A stretch of 64,000 nt of DNA. It comes from Gorsachius magnificus. Lineage: Eukaryota > Chordata > Aves > Pelecaniformes > Ardeidae. Shown in pieces: positions 25,379 to 36,700 of this stretch. The notes under the pieces are model-generated. The model was given only the letters and a program-made list of their open reading frames with translations. It was not told the DNA's origin and made no database searches. Position 1 is the stretch's first letter, and each line of letters starts with the position of its first letter. The DNA lies in NCBI GenBank assembly GCA_034008185.1, contig CM067082.1:156061895-156125894 (forward strand), read 5' to 3'. The position numbers and the translations under genes were made by a program.

Positions 25379-26697
25379 AACATGGGAGATCCTCCTCCTC
25401 GCTGAGGGGAAGAGCCAGACAAGCTCTCTTGCCCCATGGATGCTGGCCGTGGCTCCCCAGGGAGGGCAATAACCCCACCGGTGTGGGCACTGTCCCCTCT
25501 CCACCCAAATCTGGGTGGTGTTTTCTCTCTCTGGTCCATGCTGCCGTGTCTGGAAGGCACCCATGGCACCACTGCCTTGAGCAGGGATGCAGCTCGAGTA
25601 TCCTGCACTTCCAACCAGGAAAAATTACAAGCCTCCCCTTTTTCCTCACCCTCTACCCAGTATATCCAAGTCAGCACATTGCCGATTGGATCAGGCGGGA
25701 CTGGAGCATTGCACTTGGCTTTTTGGAGAGTTTTCCCAGCAGGGCTCTGTCCCCATCACCTCCGTGCTGGCTTCGCATTAGGGAGCCAGGGACACTCTTG
25801 GGGCTGGATGCCCAGCATGCAGGCGCTTTGCTTTCCATCAGCGGAACTTGCTTGGTAGCAAAGAGGAGAGGAAACCCCGGTGCTTCAAGGGAATATCTGC
25901 CACTTACTGCTGGACCGAGGACTTGGCCACCGTGGGGCTGATGGCAGGGGGACAGCCGCCCCGTCCTTCCCTGTGCCCATTGGTCCCGGCTCCCAGGGGT
26001 CTCGTCCCCTTGTGGGTTCACTAAATTAATCCCCTCTATGGGGCAATGAGATAAAACAGAAATTCTTTGAGCTCAGCCTGGGCACCAGCATTCTGCCTTT
26101 TCTGCCTCCCTTCTTTTTATCACCTCCTCGCATCTCTGGCAGCCGGAATGGGGAAAGGAAGAGTTTGGAAAACATCCTGTTCCTCCCTGCTTTTGTGCCT
26201 GGGGAAGAGAGAAATCAGGCATCAGGAGGGGGACGTATCCCCGATTTCACAAGCGTCCGGTTGTACCAGTTGCCAGCTGCACGCAATCTGAATTGCAGAT
26301 GGCTTCTGGCTATTTGTGGGGCTGGAGCCATGTCCCGGACACGCGCAGTCACAGCTGCTTTTGTCAGAAAAAGCTGAGCCTGTACTGGATTCCCCATTTT
26401 TTGCCCGGTTTTGGAGCCTGGGAGCAGGGCTGAGCAAATGGGGCCGGCATTTTGCCCCGGCCAGCACTCCATCGCGATGCGTGCCACCCCGTCCAGAGCC
26501 GGTCGGGTTTATGGATCGGCGTCCCGCGCTCTCCAGGGATGACACAGTTGCACATCCAGTCGATGAGGCTGACCCAAATACAGCACCCAAGCAAGGCAGG
26601 CACATCCCGGGTCCCGGTCCAGCTGCCAGGGCAACTCTTACCCTCGTAGGACCGAAGGAGCTGAAGCCTGCACGACTCCTACAGGCACCTCGGAGCA
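25379..26697. other. Unique stretch, no assigned gene
   Basis: No assigned gene. On the minus strand, a donor-like TACGAG|GGTAAGA-type site near 26643 and a short peptide (SLIDWMCNCVIPGERG) near 26570-26520 are exon-like but not convincing. Confidence 0.45.
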
Positions 26698-27545
26698 TCA
26701 CAGAATCCCAGAATGGCAAGGGTTGAAAGGGACCTCAGGAGATCATCCAGTCCAACCCCCCTTCTCAAGCAGGCTCACCCAGAGCACGTTACACAGGACT
26801 TCATCCAGGCGGGCTTTGAATACCTCCAGAGAAGCCTGGGCCAGGGCTCCGTCACCTTCAGAGTAAAGAATTTTTTCCTCATGTTCAACTGAAACCTCTT
26901 ATGTTTCAGTTTGTGCCCATTGCCCCTTGTCCTGGCGCTGGGCACCACTGAGAAGAGTCTGGCTCCATCCTCATGACCCCCACCCTTGAGATATTTGTAT
27001 GTGTTGATGAGGTCCCCTCTCAGTCTTCTCTTCTCCAGGCTGAACAAGCCCAGCTCCCTCAGCCTTTCCGCACAGGGGAGATGCTCCAGTCCCCTCATCA
27101 TCCTTGTTGCCCTCCTCTGGACTCTCTCTAGGAGTTCCTCATCCTCCTTGAACCGGGGAGCCCAGAACTGGACCCAGTGCTCCAGGTGGGGTCTCACCAG
27201 GGCAGAGCAGAGGGGGAGGAGAACCTCCCTCGCCCTGCTGGTCATGCTCCTCTTAATGCACCCCAGGGTGCCATTGGCCTTCTTGGCAACAAGGGCACCC
27301 TGCTGGCTCATGGTCAGTTTGTCTTCCACCAGGATTCCCAGGTCCCTCCCAGCAGAGCTGCTTCCCAGCAGGTCAGCCCCCAGCCTGTACTGGTGCATGG
27401 GGTTCGACCTCCCCAGGGGCAGCACTCAACACTTGCCCTCATTGAACTTCATCAGGTTCCTCTCTGCCCAACTCTCCAGCCTGTCCAGGTCCCACCGAAT
27501 GGCAGCGCAGCCTTCCGACATATCAGCCACTCCTCCCAGTTTTTT
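26698..27545 (-). mobile_element. CR1 LINE fragment, long (GCAAGGGTTGAAAGGG subfamily)
   Basis: CACAGAATCCCAGAATGGCAAGG start. The minus strand encodes a largely open ORF2 C-terminal part, with [20 protein letters not shown] and [20 protein letters not shown]. About 850 bases. Confidence 0.93.
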
Positions 27546-27711
27546 TCATGTACCGACAGGACATGATACCCCATGCTAGAAAGAAAACTCCGTCTTTCCC
27601 CACAATTTGCTTTCCAGCAACAGCACGGTCTAGAAAAATGAGCCCTGGAGGAGAAATGTCCGAGGGATGCCGGCACAGGTCGGGTCCCGCCAGGGTGGAT
27701 TAGCCCCAGTG

Positions 27712-28110
27712 AGGGTTATGAGGAGCGGCTGGGGGAGCTGGGGGGTTCAGCCTGGAGCAGAGGAGGCTGAGGGGAGCCCTCATCGCTCCCTACAACTGCC
27801 TGAGAGGAGGGGGGAGCTGGGGGGGATCGGCCTCTTCTCCCTGGGAACAGATGATAGGGCGAGGGGGAATGGTTTGAAGTTGTGCCAGGGCACGTTTAGG
27901 TTGGACATTAGGAAAAATTTCTTCCCCAAAGGGCTGTCAGGCTCTGGAAGGGGCTGCCCAGGGACGTGGCCACGTCCCCATCTCTGGTGGTATTTAAAAG
28001 AAGGAGAGATGAGGTGCTTAGGGCCAGGGTTTAGTGGTGGGATGGCAGGGTTAGGTTAAAGGTTGGACTCGATGATCTTAAAGGTCTTTTCCAACCAAAG
28101 TGATTCTATG
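27712..28110 (+). mobile_element. CR1 LINE fragment
   Basis: GAGGAGCGGCTGGGGGAGCTG to AACCAAAGTGATTCTATG. Plus orientation. Confidence 0.9.
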
Positions 28111-28130
28111 AGCTGTTTTATGGGACCTAC

Positions 28131-28201
28131 CTGTTGTTGGTGTTGGTGGGTGTCTCAGCGCGAGGCAGCAGCGGCTGGCACGTGGTGGTCACCTCGCTGT
28201 C
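28131..28201 (-). other. Candidate unassigned exon
   Basis: On the minus strand, 71 bases flanked by a convincing acceptor (TGTGCTCTCCCGCAG) and donor (CAG|GTAGGT). The frame read from the first base is open (DSEVTTTCQPLLPRAETPTN, then TNN). I do not recognise the peptide. It starts 20 bases from a CR1 end. Chance is quite possible. Confidence 0.2.
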
Positions 28202-28394
28202 CTGCGGGAGAGCACAAAAAGGACATCAGCATGCCCAGGCAGGGACCATGGCACCCAGAATAAGACCAATCTTGGTTGCAGCCCCCTAAAAAAAAGCCCA
28301 CAATCCGCCATGACTGGATTCCTCAGCCAGGGAAAGCCATCCCCAGCCCACCTCCCTCCTGCGGGCGCGTTCCTCACCCGTTCCAGGGCAAAGT

Positions 28395-28733
28395 CAGAAT
28401 CACAGAATCGCAAGGGTTGGAAGGGACCTCAGGAGATCATCTAGTCCAACCCCCCTGCTCAAGCAGGTTCTCCTAGAGCATGTTACACAGGACTTCATCC
28501 AGGCGGGGGTTGAATATCTCCAGAGAAGGAGACTCCACAGCCCCCCTGGGCAGCCTGGGCCAGGGCTCCGTTACCCTAAGAGTAAAGAAATTTTTCCTCA
28601 TATTCAACTGAAACCTCTTCTGCTTCAGTTTGTGCCCGTTGCCCCTTGTCCTGTCTCTGGACACCACTGCAAAGAGTCTGGTTCCATCCTTGTGACTTCC
28701 ACCCTTAAGGTATTTGTATGTGTTGATGAGGTC
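28395..28733 (-). mobile_element. CR1 LINE fragment (GCAAGGGTTGGAAGGG subfamily)
   Basis: AGAATCACAGAATCGCAAGGG start to TATGTGTTGATGAGGTCAAC. Minus orientation. Confidence 0.92.
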
Positions 28734-30156
28734 AACTGGCTTTGTGCGACGCCGGAGGGTTTTGGATTGTGGTGGGTCGGGCAGCTCTGCTGAGGAGGGG
28801 TGGCCCCAGGGAGAGGGACAACAACCCAAACCCCCTGCGGCAATGGCACTCGGCTCCTGGATCTCCTAGGTTTGCTGCACACCGATGGAAATGTAGACAC
28901 GGGATATAGCAGAAACAAAGGTGGTTTTGCCAGAAAAGCTGGTAACTGGTGGCCTCAGACCCCTCAGCCATGGGGCTGGGCAGCACCAACCCCACTGACA
29001 TGCTGAATGACCTCTCTGGAAGGTCCTAAATGCACGCGAGGAGCCCAGGCTGGCTCGTGATAAGGTTTTTCTCCCCCGAGAACAACATCTGACAGCACAC
29101 AGGTCGCTGTGGCCATGGCCCTACCCATCGCACCGAGGGGAGCACGTCCCGGCACGCCCGGGATGCTAAATCCCAGCACTTGCAATCGGAAGCACACACG
29201 CAGACCGAGCCGGACACTGCTGGGCAAGCAGGAAAACCACAGTTATTCCTAATTTTTTTTTCCCCTCGTTGCTTATTTTATATGCTGGCCGCCCAATTAT
29301 TTCCCAGGCTGGCTCTGCCCCGCGGTGCCTTTTTGCAGTCGCATGGAAGGAAGCTTGAAAATCAGGGCTGCCTCCAAAAGCGTGGAGATGCCAGGAAAAG
29401 CCACGGCAAGGACAAGTCTCTGGACCGTGGGATCATTGGTGGCGGGGGGGGGGGGGGGATGGCATGATGCTGGAAGGAGCCATGGGTGGATGGGCTTTGG
29501 GCTAATTTTGGCTGCTCAAAGCTATCCTGGAGCGTGGCTCCAAGCTTTTCATGGCTTCCCCCTGGATGATTTAGGCTTTCCCCTGGATGATTTGGGCTCT
29601 GGCTTCGGGGACTGCCTGCCCTCACGCACCCCCGCACCACATCCTTCCCAGGCAGCATCTCAGTGCCGTTGGGACAGAGCAGAGGTCACCTCTGCCTCTA
29701 AAGCCACCAACCCCATGTTCACCCCTTGAAGGGTTTTTTCCATTGCCAAGACCTTGAATGACCAGGGGGGTGGGAGAAGCGATCAGCTCCTACCCCAAAA
29801 AGCCGTGTGTCAGCCTGGATTCAGCAACAAAACACAGGAACAGGATGGCAAAGCTCTCGCCTTGAAGCAAAAGCACTACGGGGATTTATTATTTTGGGGG
29901 CATTAGCTCCAAAATACTCTCAACCCCAGCCAGGGAGAGCCCCTGAGGCAAGTTTCATCCCAGCTCTTCCCTGGTTTGGCTCCTCGTATCATCTCACGCA
30001 CCTTTCTGGTGGGGATTCGCCTTCCTCCCTCCCCCCAGCATCCTCCTCCTGCAGGGATGTTGGATGAGGTGCTGCCACCCTTCCCAAAGCATCTCGCAGA
30101 GCTGAAAAAAGCTGAAATCTGTCTGATTTTATCCCAGTCTGATGGACTGGGGGGGA
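28734..30156. other. Unique non-coding stretch
   Basis: Contains the poly(G) tract at 29.44 kb and a short direct repeat CCCCTGGATGATTT(A/G)GGCT at about 29560-29600. No gene recognised. Confidence 0.55.
29437..29458 (+). repeat. Poly(G) tract
   Basis: GGCGGGGGGGGGGGGGGGGA near-pure G run. Confidence 0.9.
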
Positions 30157-30262
30157 AAATAAATATATATATATTTTTATATTTTTTTAATATATATTTT
30201 ATATATATATATTTTTTTATATATCTTTTTTTTATATATATATTTTTTATATATATATATAA
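30157..30262 (+). repeat. TA/T-rich low-complexity block
   Basis: About 105 bases of alternating (TA)n and T-runs. The long Ile/Tyr/Lys or Phe-rich frames across it are composition artefacts. Confidence 0.9.
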
Positions 30263-30899
30263 ACCCCCCTTTTTGCAACATTTCTGTGAGCAACCCCAGA
30301 GCAAGCCCCCAATCTTTCGCCTGGGGGTACCCCAGGATGGAGCAGCAGGAGTCACAGCCCCAGTCGGGGGGAGAAATTCCTCCCCATGGTCCCACGCAGT
30401 GAGGTTTTTACTGGCTGTCGGGACAGCTAAATAAACCCACGTTTGACAGCGTTTGCTTCTTCTCGTCCTTCACCTCGCCCACCTTCACCCCAAAATGCCC
30501 CAAACCTGTCGGTTGGTACGTTCAGCACCTTCTTGCCTAGAAGATCTCCTAGGTGGGGGATAGGGTCTCCCAAGACCAGCACCTTTCATCGCAAGAAAAC
30601 CCTGGGCAGGGAGACTGCTGTACCCTCATTTTGCCACGGTCTGATCCCTCGATCCCGTCCCCAGCCCCACATCGAGTGCCAGGAGCCGTCATTTGTGGTT
30701 GCATAGGACCCCGGATTCGGTGGCCACTGCAACCGTGATGCTCAGCACGGTTCTTGCCTGCCCCGGGGATGCGGGGATGACTGCATCCTTCGCGAGCCGG
30801 TACCGAAAATGCAGATCCAGAAAGGTATTTATGTTTGCAAATACAATTAATGAAAGCGATGTCCCATTCCAAGGAGGCAGAAATTAAACCCATTCCAAC

Positions 30900-31600
30900 A
30901 GGTGCCTTCGCCCACCCCAGTACAAGACTCGACGCGCAGCACGGCCCCTCCAAAACACCAAACGCGGAGAGGGGCGCTGCCAAAAACGACAGGCAAGAGC
31001 TGCTCGACAGCCCTATCGCCCGCTCGGCGGCCAGCCCGGCTCCAGCAGCCCCGCTCCCGGCCCCTCCGCCACCCATCCCGTCCCGAGCCACCCCGTCACC
31101 TCGCGTTAGCGCCGGGCACCCAGGCGTTCACCGCTGCGGTCCGTCAGACGCGGCGGCAGCCGCTGAAAGCAGGTCACCCGATGCAGGGCGGGTTATTTAG
31201 GACTTCCCTCTCCGTTACCAGCGGGGAAGGGGGATGCGAGTGATCCAAAGGACTTTTTTTTTTTTTTTTTTCCTTCTTTCTTCCATTTTTCCAAGCGCTG
31301 ACGGTGCTGCCGTACGGCTGAAGCATCGTCCCTTCCCGTTCCCAGGTACCACTCACCTCTCCCGGCGGGAGAACCGAAGGCTGGGCTCGGGGTGTGGGCA
31401 GGAGGGCTGAGCAGGCAGCAGCTGGGCATTTCCATCGGGGGACAGCACCGCAGGTCCCACACGGTGGCCGGAGACCACCAGACTGAGGCCAGCGCCGTGC
31501 CCCGCGCCTCGGCGTTTCGCCGCTCCGTGGCGTGGGCTCCCCTGCGCTCTCCTTGCTGTCATTTCTGCCATCTAGAGGGGACGTTTCCCCATTGCAAATG
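30900..31600. promoter_or_regulatory. CpG-rich patch, possible regulatory region
   Basis: CpG-dense stretches (GACGCGCAGCACGG, GCGTTAGCGCCGGGCACC, GACGCGGCGGCAGCCGC) about 2-2.7 kb beyond the GUK1 3' end. A donor-like GAGAG|GTGAGT occurs on the minus strand at 31357. No gene is assigned. Confidence 0.3.
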
Positions 31601-31641
31601 CATCCCTCAAAGCAGAAGGGAACCCCACGATTCGGGGGGAA

Positions 31642-31683
31642 TAAAAATAATAATAATAATAATAAAAAATAAAAAAAAATAAT
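31642..31683 (+). repeat. (AAT)n microsatellite with A-run
   Basis: AATAATAATAATAATAATAA followed by A-rich sequence. Confidence 0.9.
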
Positions 31684-32879
31684 TCACAGCCCATCGCTCC
31701 TGGCCGCAGCGATTCACACCCTCAGGATGGGGAAAGCCGGACGCGGTGAAGCAGGTACACCCCCAGAAAATTTCCGGGGAGCATTTTTTCCTGCTCGCTT
31801 AATCAAAGCCAGAACCTCACAACATGAAGCTCATGACAACAGAGAGGAGGATTTCACAGTATTATCTATCAAAGCTGTATTTAAAACACCCAAACGGAGG
31901 CAAACAATCAAAATAATCACCAACTCTCATCTTTTTAAACGCGAGCGAGGTACTAAAAGGGTTGCCCAAGGTCTGGTTCTGCTCATCAGTGTCCACAACA
32001 CGGAGGATGGAGCTTGGTAAATTGGGACGGAGCTGGACTGAGAGGGACTGCAGCTGGGTAAACCAGAGACGGGGTATGAAGAGGATGAAACCCAAGAGTC
32101 GAGTTTAAGGTACAGCCATGCCCAGGGAAGACGTGGGTTTGGGGAGGAAAATACCACAGCCTGGCACGGCACGGTCCGGCCAGTCGTGGTTTGCACGATG
32201 CCAGTTTGATCTGGGTTCGGTTTGGGGGGAAAGGGATGGAAGCCACAGCCCGTGGGGTGGCAGCTCCGTGGGATTTGCCATTTCTCGAGGCTGAAAGCCA
32301 AACCGCCTGCGTCCTCCAGGACAACAGGCTCTGGGACAAGTGACCCTGCGAGCGTTCCTTCTCTGTAACCCCAAACCAGGTTAAACCACCCCGAGGTGCC
32401 AGCTGCAGCATCGCTCGTCCCTCTCCCACGCTTACCTCTGGCGAAAGCTGGGGTGCTTTGAGTATTTGGGCTCAGCAAAGAACCAACCCCTCCAAGGAGG
32501 CTCAGGATACGACCTGCCGGGGGGACCAAAAGGCTCAGAAGTTACGTGAAAGCATCAATGTTAAGGCTGAAGAAAGCTGGGGAAGTGAAATGCAAAGCAC
32601 CCTCCCAGCCCCCGTCAGGCAAAGCTCTCTCGCGTCTCGAGCAAGAGACCAGTAAGGAGGGACAGTGGCGAGATCAAATGGATCCCTCCTGGTAAAAGGG
32701 ATTTATTGCTGCCCTCAAGCACATCATCCAAAAAGGCTGCAGGGTTTGGGAAGACCTTTTCACCCCCAACTTGTAGGTATAAAAGCATCTAAAAAGAAAA
32801 CATCTACCTGCACCTAAACTCCACTGGAACAACAAATACATGTGAACTACAAGACGGCTGCCAGGAAGGCAGGGAGGAG

Positions 32880-33505
32880 AATCACAGAACTGTTCAGGTT
32901 GGGAAAGCCCTTTAAGCTCCCCCAGCCCAGCCGTTCCCCTACCCCTGCCATCCCACCCCCAAACCCCATCCCTCAGCACCGCCTCTGCCCGGCTGTTAAA
33001 TCCCCCCAGGGCTGGGGACTCGACCCCTTCCCTGGGCAGCCCCTTCCAGCCCCTGACAGCCCTTTGGGGAAGGAATTGTTCCCCAGGGCCAACCTCACCC
33101 TGCCCTGGCACAACTTGAGGCCGGTGCCCCTCGTCCCATCGCCCCTTCCCTGGGAGCAGAGCCCGACCCCCCTGGCTCCCCCCTCCTCTCAGGCAGTTGT
33201 AGGGAGCCATGAGGGCTCCCCTCAGCCTCCTCTGCTCCAGGCTGAACCCCCCCAGCTCCCCCAGCCGCTCCCCAGCAGCCGGGGCCGCCCCCCCCAGCTC
33301 CGCTGCCCTTCTCTGGCCCCCCCCCAGGTCCTTCGGGAGGGAGGGGCCCAACCCTGACCCCAGCATTCGAGGGGCGGCCCCCCCAGTGCCCAGCACAGGG
33401 GCACGGTCCCTGCCCTGCTCCTGCTGGCCACACCACTCCTGACACAAGCCAGGATGCCGTTGGCCCTCTTGGCCACCTGGGCACCCTGCTGGCTCATGTG
33501 CAATC
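32880..33505 (-). mobile_element. CR1 LINE fragment (CTGTTAAATCCCC subfamily)
   Basis: AATCACAGAACTGTTCAGGTT start to CACCCTGCTGGCTCATGTG. It lies just past the GUK1 3' end. A 405-codon open frame on the minus strand fuses this remnant with GUK1 3' UTR sequence read out of frame and is not a gene. Confidence 0.92.
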
Positions 33506-33604
33506 GCTTCCAAAGCATCCACTTGAGGTACCAACCTGGGAGAGCCCACGCCGAGCACGTGGGAAACAGAAACACAAGCATGACCAGGTTTCATTTTCTT
33601 TCCT

Positions 33605-33610
33605 TTTAAT
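33605..33610 (-). terminator. Probable GUK1 polyadenylation signal (ATTAAA)
   Basis: ATTAAA on the minus strand about 120 bases past the GUK1 stop codon. It is the first signal variant downstream and leaves a short 3' UTR. A CR1 follows within about 100 bases, so the 3' UTR probably ends before the repeat. The position is inferred; no transcript data. Confidence 0.5.
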
Positions 33611-33730
33611 AGAAACATCCTAGAGTAACCTGGGAGGAGGATCAGCCTAAAGGGAATGTCTCTCGGAATGAAATGGTGTGACGTGCTTCGGGAATGATGT
33701 GCAAAGTTAAAACGTCCAAGCAGGCTCAGC

Positions 33731-36700
33731 TCAGGACTTCCTGGATTCTTGGGTCTTCTTGATTTCCTGCAAGGAGATGAGGAAAAACCACTGAGCATCT
33801 GCCACGCTTTGGGAACAACTCCTAGTTTCTCAGCTCTGGAGAGCACAAGCGATCGCCTCCTCAGACCAGCTCCACGGCACCACAGGACCAAGCACGGAGC
33901 TTATGCATGAGCCTTTAGGGACGAGGCGAGTTTTGACTTAAGAGGCTCTTCAAAAATAGCACGCCCGTTCCATACTGTCCAGGGATGCGTGTTTATTTTC
34001 ACTCTGTATCGCCCTGGATCTGTTTCCCACTTTGGGAATCCATCATTGCTCATACTGGATCTGTGCTCAGCTGCGTCCCTCAGCGGCGCAGTGCGGGCAC
34101 GTGGGCACATTTCTGTGGCTGCCTACAGACAGAGCCTCGCCTGCTCAGCCTAGGTGTCGTGCCTGCCCAGGGAGCGAGGCAGAACGGCCCCAAACGACTC
34201 ACCTCCAGGAGTATCTCCTTCAATTCGGAATAGGCTTTTTCTAAATCATCATTAATAATGACCAAGTCAAAGAGGCCAGGCTCTTTACCTAGGGAAGGAG
34301 ATGAGGACAGAGGAGTTAGAGGAGAAGGCGTTCCTCCCCCCGTGTCATCTCTCGTGCATGACCCGAGTTCCTGCAGCATTTTAATATTGTTATTTCAGCC
34401 ACTGATAAGGCACTTCTCTGCCAACCGCCCCCAGGGAACTGCAGTGGGAAACGATGCCGTACGGCGCTTAGATCAAACTCAGCTAACATCCCAGCCCTGC
34501 CAGCATTCCTTGGGGAACACACATCAGATCTTCACGCAAAAAACCAGCTCCTGAATCACCAACACATCCCCTCTCCCTGCGCAGATCGCACGAAGGCCCC
34601 GGGACTTACTAAGTTCCAAATCTACGCGGGCTGCGTTCAAACGCTTCAGTAAACTTTCTTCTGTCTCAGTCTTGCGGTCACGTAGTCTTTTTTCCTGAAT
34701 CCAACGACAAACATACTAAAGAAACCTGTGTGTTTTGATGAAAAGTGTTTTCAAACGCTGCAAGCAGAGACCATCACCAGCCAGCGCTGTCTGCCATTTG
34801 CTACCGGCAGCGACCGCGGGCAGATAACACTCTGCAAAGGGTGAGTGGCCTCATTCACAGCCCAGAGCAAACCAGTGGCCAAGCTGGGTTTGGGCTCAAG
34901 TTCTCCTACCCAGAGCTCAGGTTCCCAGTCTCTTTTTCTCCACCCTGGATTTTTTGGGTGGGTTTGCTTCCCCCCTCCCCCCCCCCCCCCCCAGGTACTG
35001 CTGAGAGATGAAATCTCTCTGCTGGGCTCTGGCATCTGGTGCCGTTGGCTTCCTCCCCCACAAACTCAATGAGAAACAAAGGCTGCCCAATCTACTGAGA
35101 ACAAGATGGGAGAGCCAAGAGTCATGGGCTTCTCTGCCACGTACTCCTTGCATCCCTCCCCAAACCATGACAGTGATTTCCCTCGCTCCCAGAGGCGCAC
35201 TATGATATTATACAGGGCCCCATAAGACCAGAGGGGTATAGGATTTCTGCTGCTGCAGGGAACCAGCCTCCCTCAGTTTAACTTTAGTATCTGGAGGCAA
35301 GCCTCAGCACAAAAAGTCTCCTTCTATCTGCAGCATAAGCAGAACTAAAGCCTTTCAAGGCCAGCCATGCTGCAACAGAGTCTATAACCCAACGCAGGCA
35401 AACACACCGAAGTGTGGAAAATGTACAGGACTCAAAAAAACCAGGGCACGGGAAGGTTCATCCCTGGGAGCCAGAGGCTGGGGAGTTCGACAGGGTGGAG
35501 GTTAACCATACGCCCAGAAACATCCTCCCACCCTGTTCTACAGCCCTTAAAAACATACAGATGAATGACCAAGGGGGGAACCCCCCCATCGCTTCAGAGC
35601 AAGACGCTGATTACCTCTAACTGCCTAACGGCAAAGGAAGGCAGTCGCTCACCAAGATGTCTATGGACGGGGGCTGCACGGAGATGTAGATGGGGTTCAG
35701 ATCCGTCCTCTTGATGTTCTTCACGCCCTGGATGTCGATGTCAAGGACGCAGATCTGATTCTGGGCCTGAACAGCCTGCACCGCACCTTTACTGGGGACA
35801 GAGCAAAGAGGGAAGGGGTCAGTGTCCAGCCATAGCCATGGGGTTTGGTGTCCCGCCCCTCCAGGAGCAGGTCTTCACCTCACAGGGTTCTCCTGCGCCC
35901 AAATCGTGGCAGGAGAGAAGAGAGAACCTGCTCTGCCCTTGCTAAACAGCTTCTCTTTCCTCAAGTGTCCTCTGGGTTCTTGGGGTGGAGCAGGGACCTG
36001 CTGTCTCCTGCTAGAGAGGCTGGAAAAACCACGATGGAAGGTGTGGAAATGGATAATGTGCGACTATCCCATGAGCAGGGTGGATCAGTCCCGTAAAGCT
36101 CCTGCCTTCAGACAAACACAGGAGCAACCTTCAAAGAGCAAAAACAGAGAACATTCCTTCTCCAGAGACGCACTCATTTCCATACCCATGCGCTCTCCTG
36201 AAGGATGCTTGATGGAGATGGATGCTGCTGCCTGGGTTGCAAGATGCACAATTAAAAAAATATTTTTTAACTGGTGGTTCTCATATGTTGTCAATGACGG
36301 TACCACTTCCCCAACATGGGGGAATTGCCTCGAGCTTGTTCCTGAACACCTATGATTCTTCCCTGAAAAGCAGCAACGCCAACCTGTTGCACTGGAGGTA
36401 CCTGTTACTGGGTAGCAGCCCTCTTGGGAGACTTGTCAGTCAGTATTTGCACAGTGCTGGACACAGGTTCTCCTTCAAGCCAGGGCTCTGTGGCATGATG
36501 GACAGTGCAGAGAGAAGCCCTGACAGAAGCTGGTGCGGTTGACAGGCCAGAAGGACGGGATGTCATCCAGAGAGACCTGGACAGGCTGGAGAGGTGGGCC
36601 TGTGTGAACCTCATGAGGTTCAACAAGGCCAAGGGCAAGGTCCTGCACCTGAGTCGGGGTAACCCCCAGTATCAGTACAGGCTTTGGGATGAAAGGATGG

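Noticed and set aside
24892..25941. 349-codon plus-strand frame
   Set aside because: The first part is CR1 ORF2 remnant and 3' UTR; the rest is chance extension with no family features.
26364..26603. DEP-domain-like peptide (SLIDWMCNCVIPGERG) on the minus strand
   Set aside because: Resemblance is limited to a few residues and no convincing donor follows.
32674..33891. 405-codon minus-strand frame
   Set aside because: It joins the CR1 at 32.9-33.5 kb with GUK1 3' UTR and its last exon read in the wrong frame.
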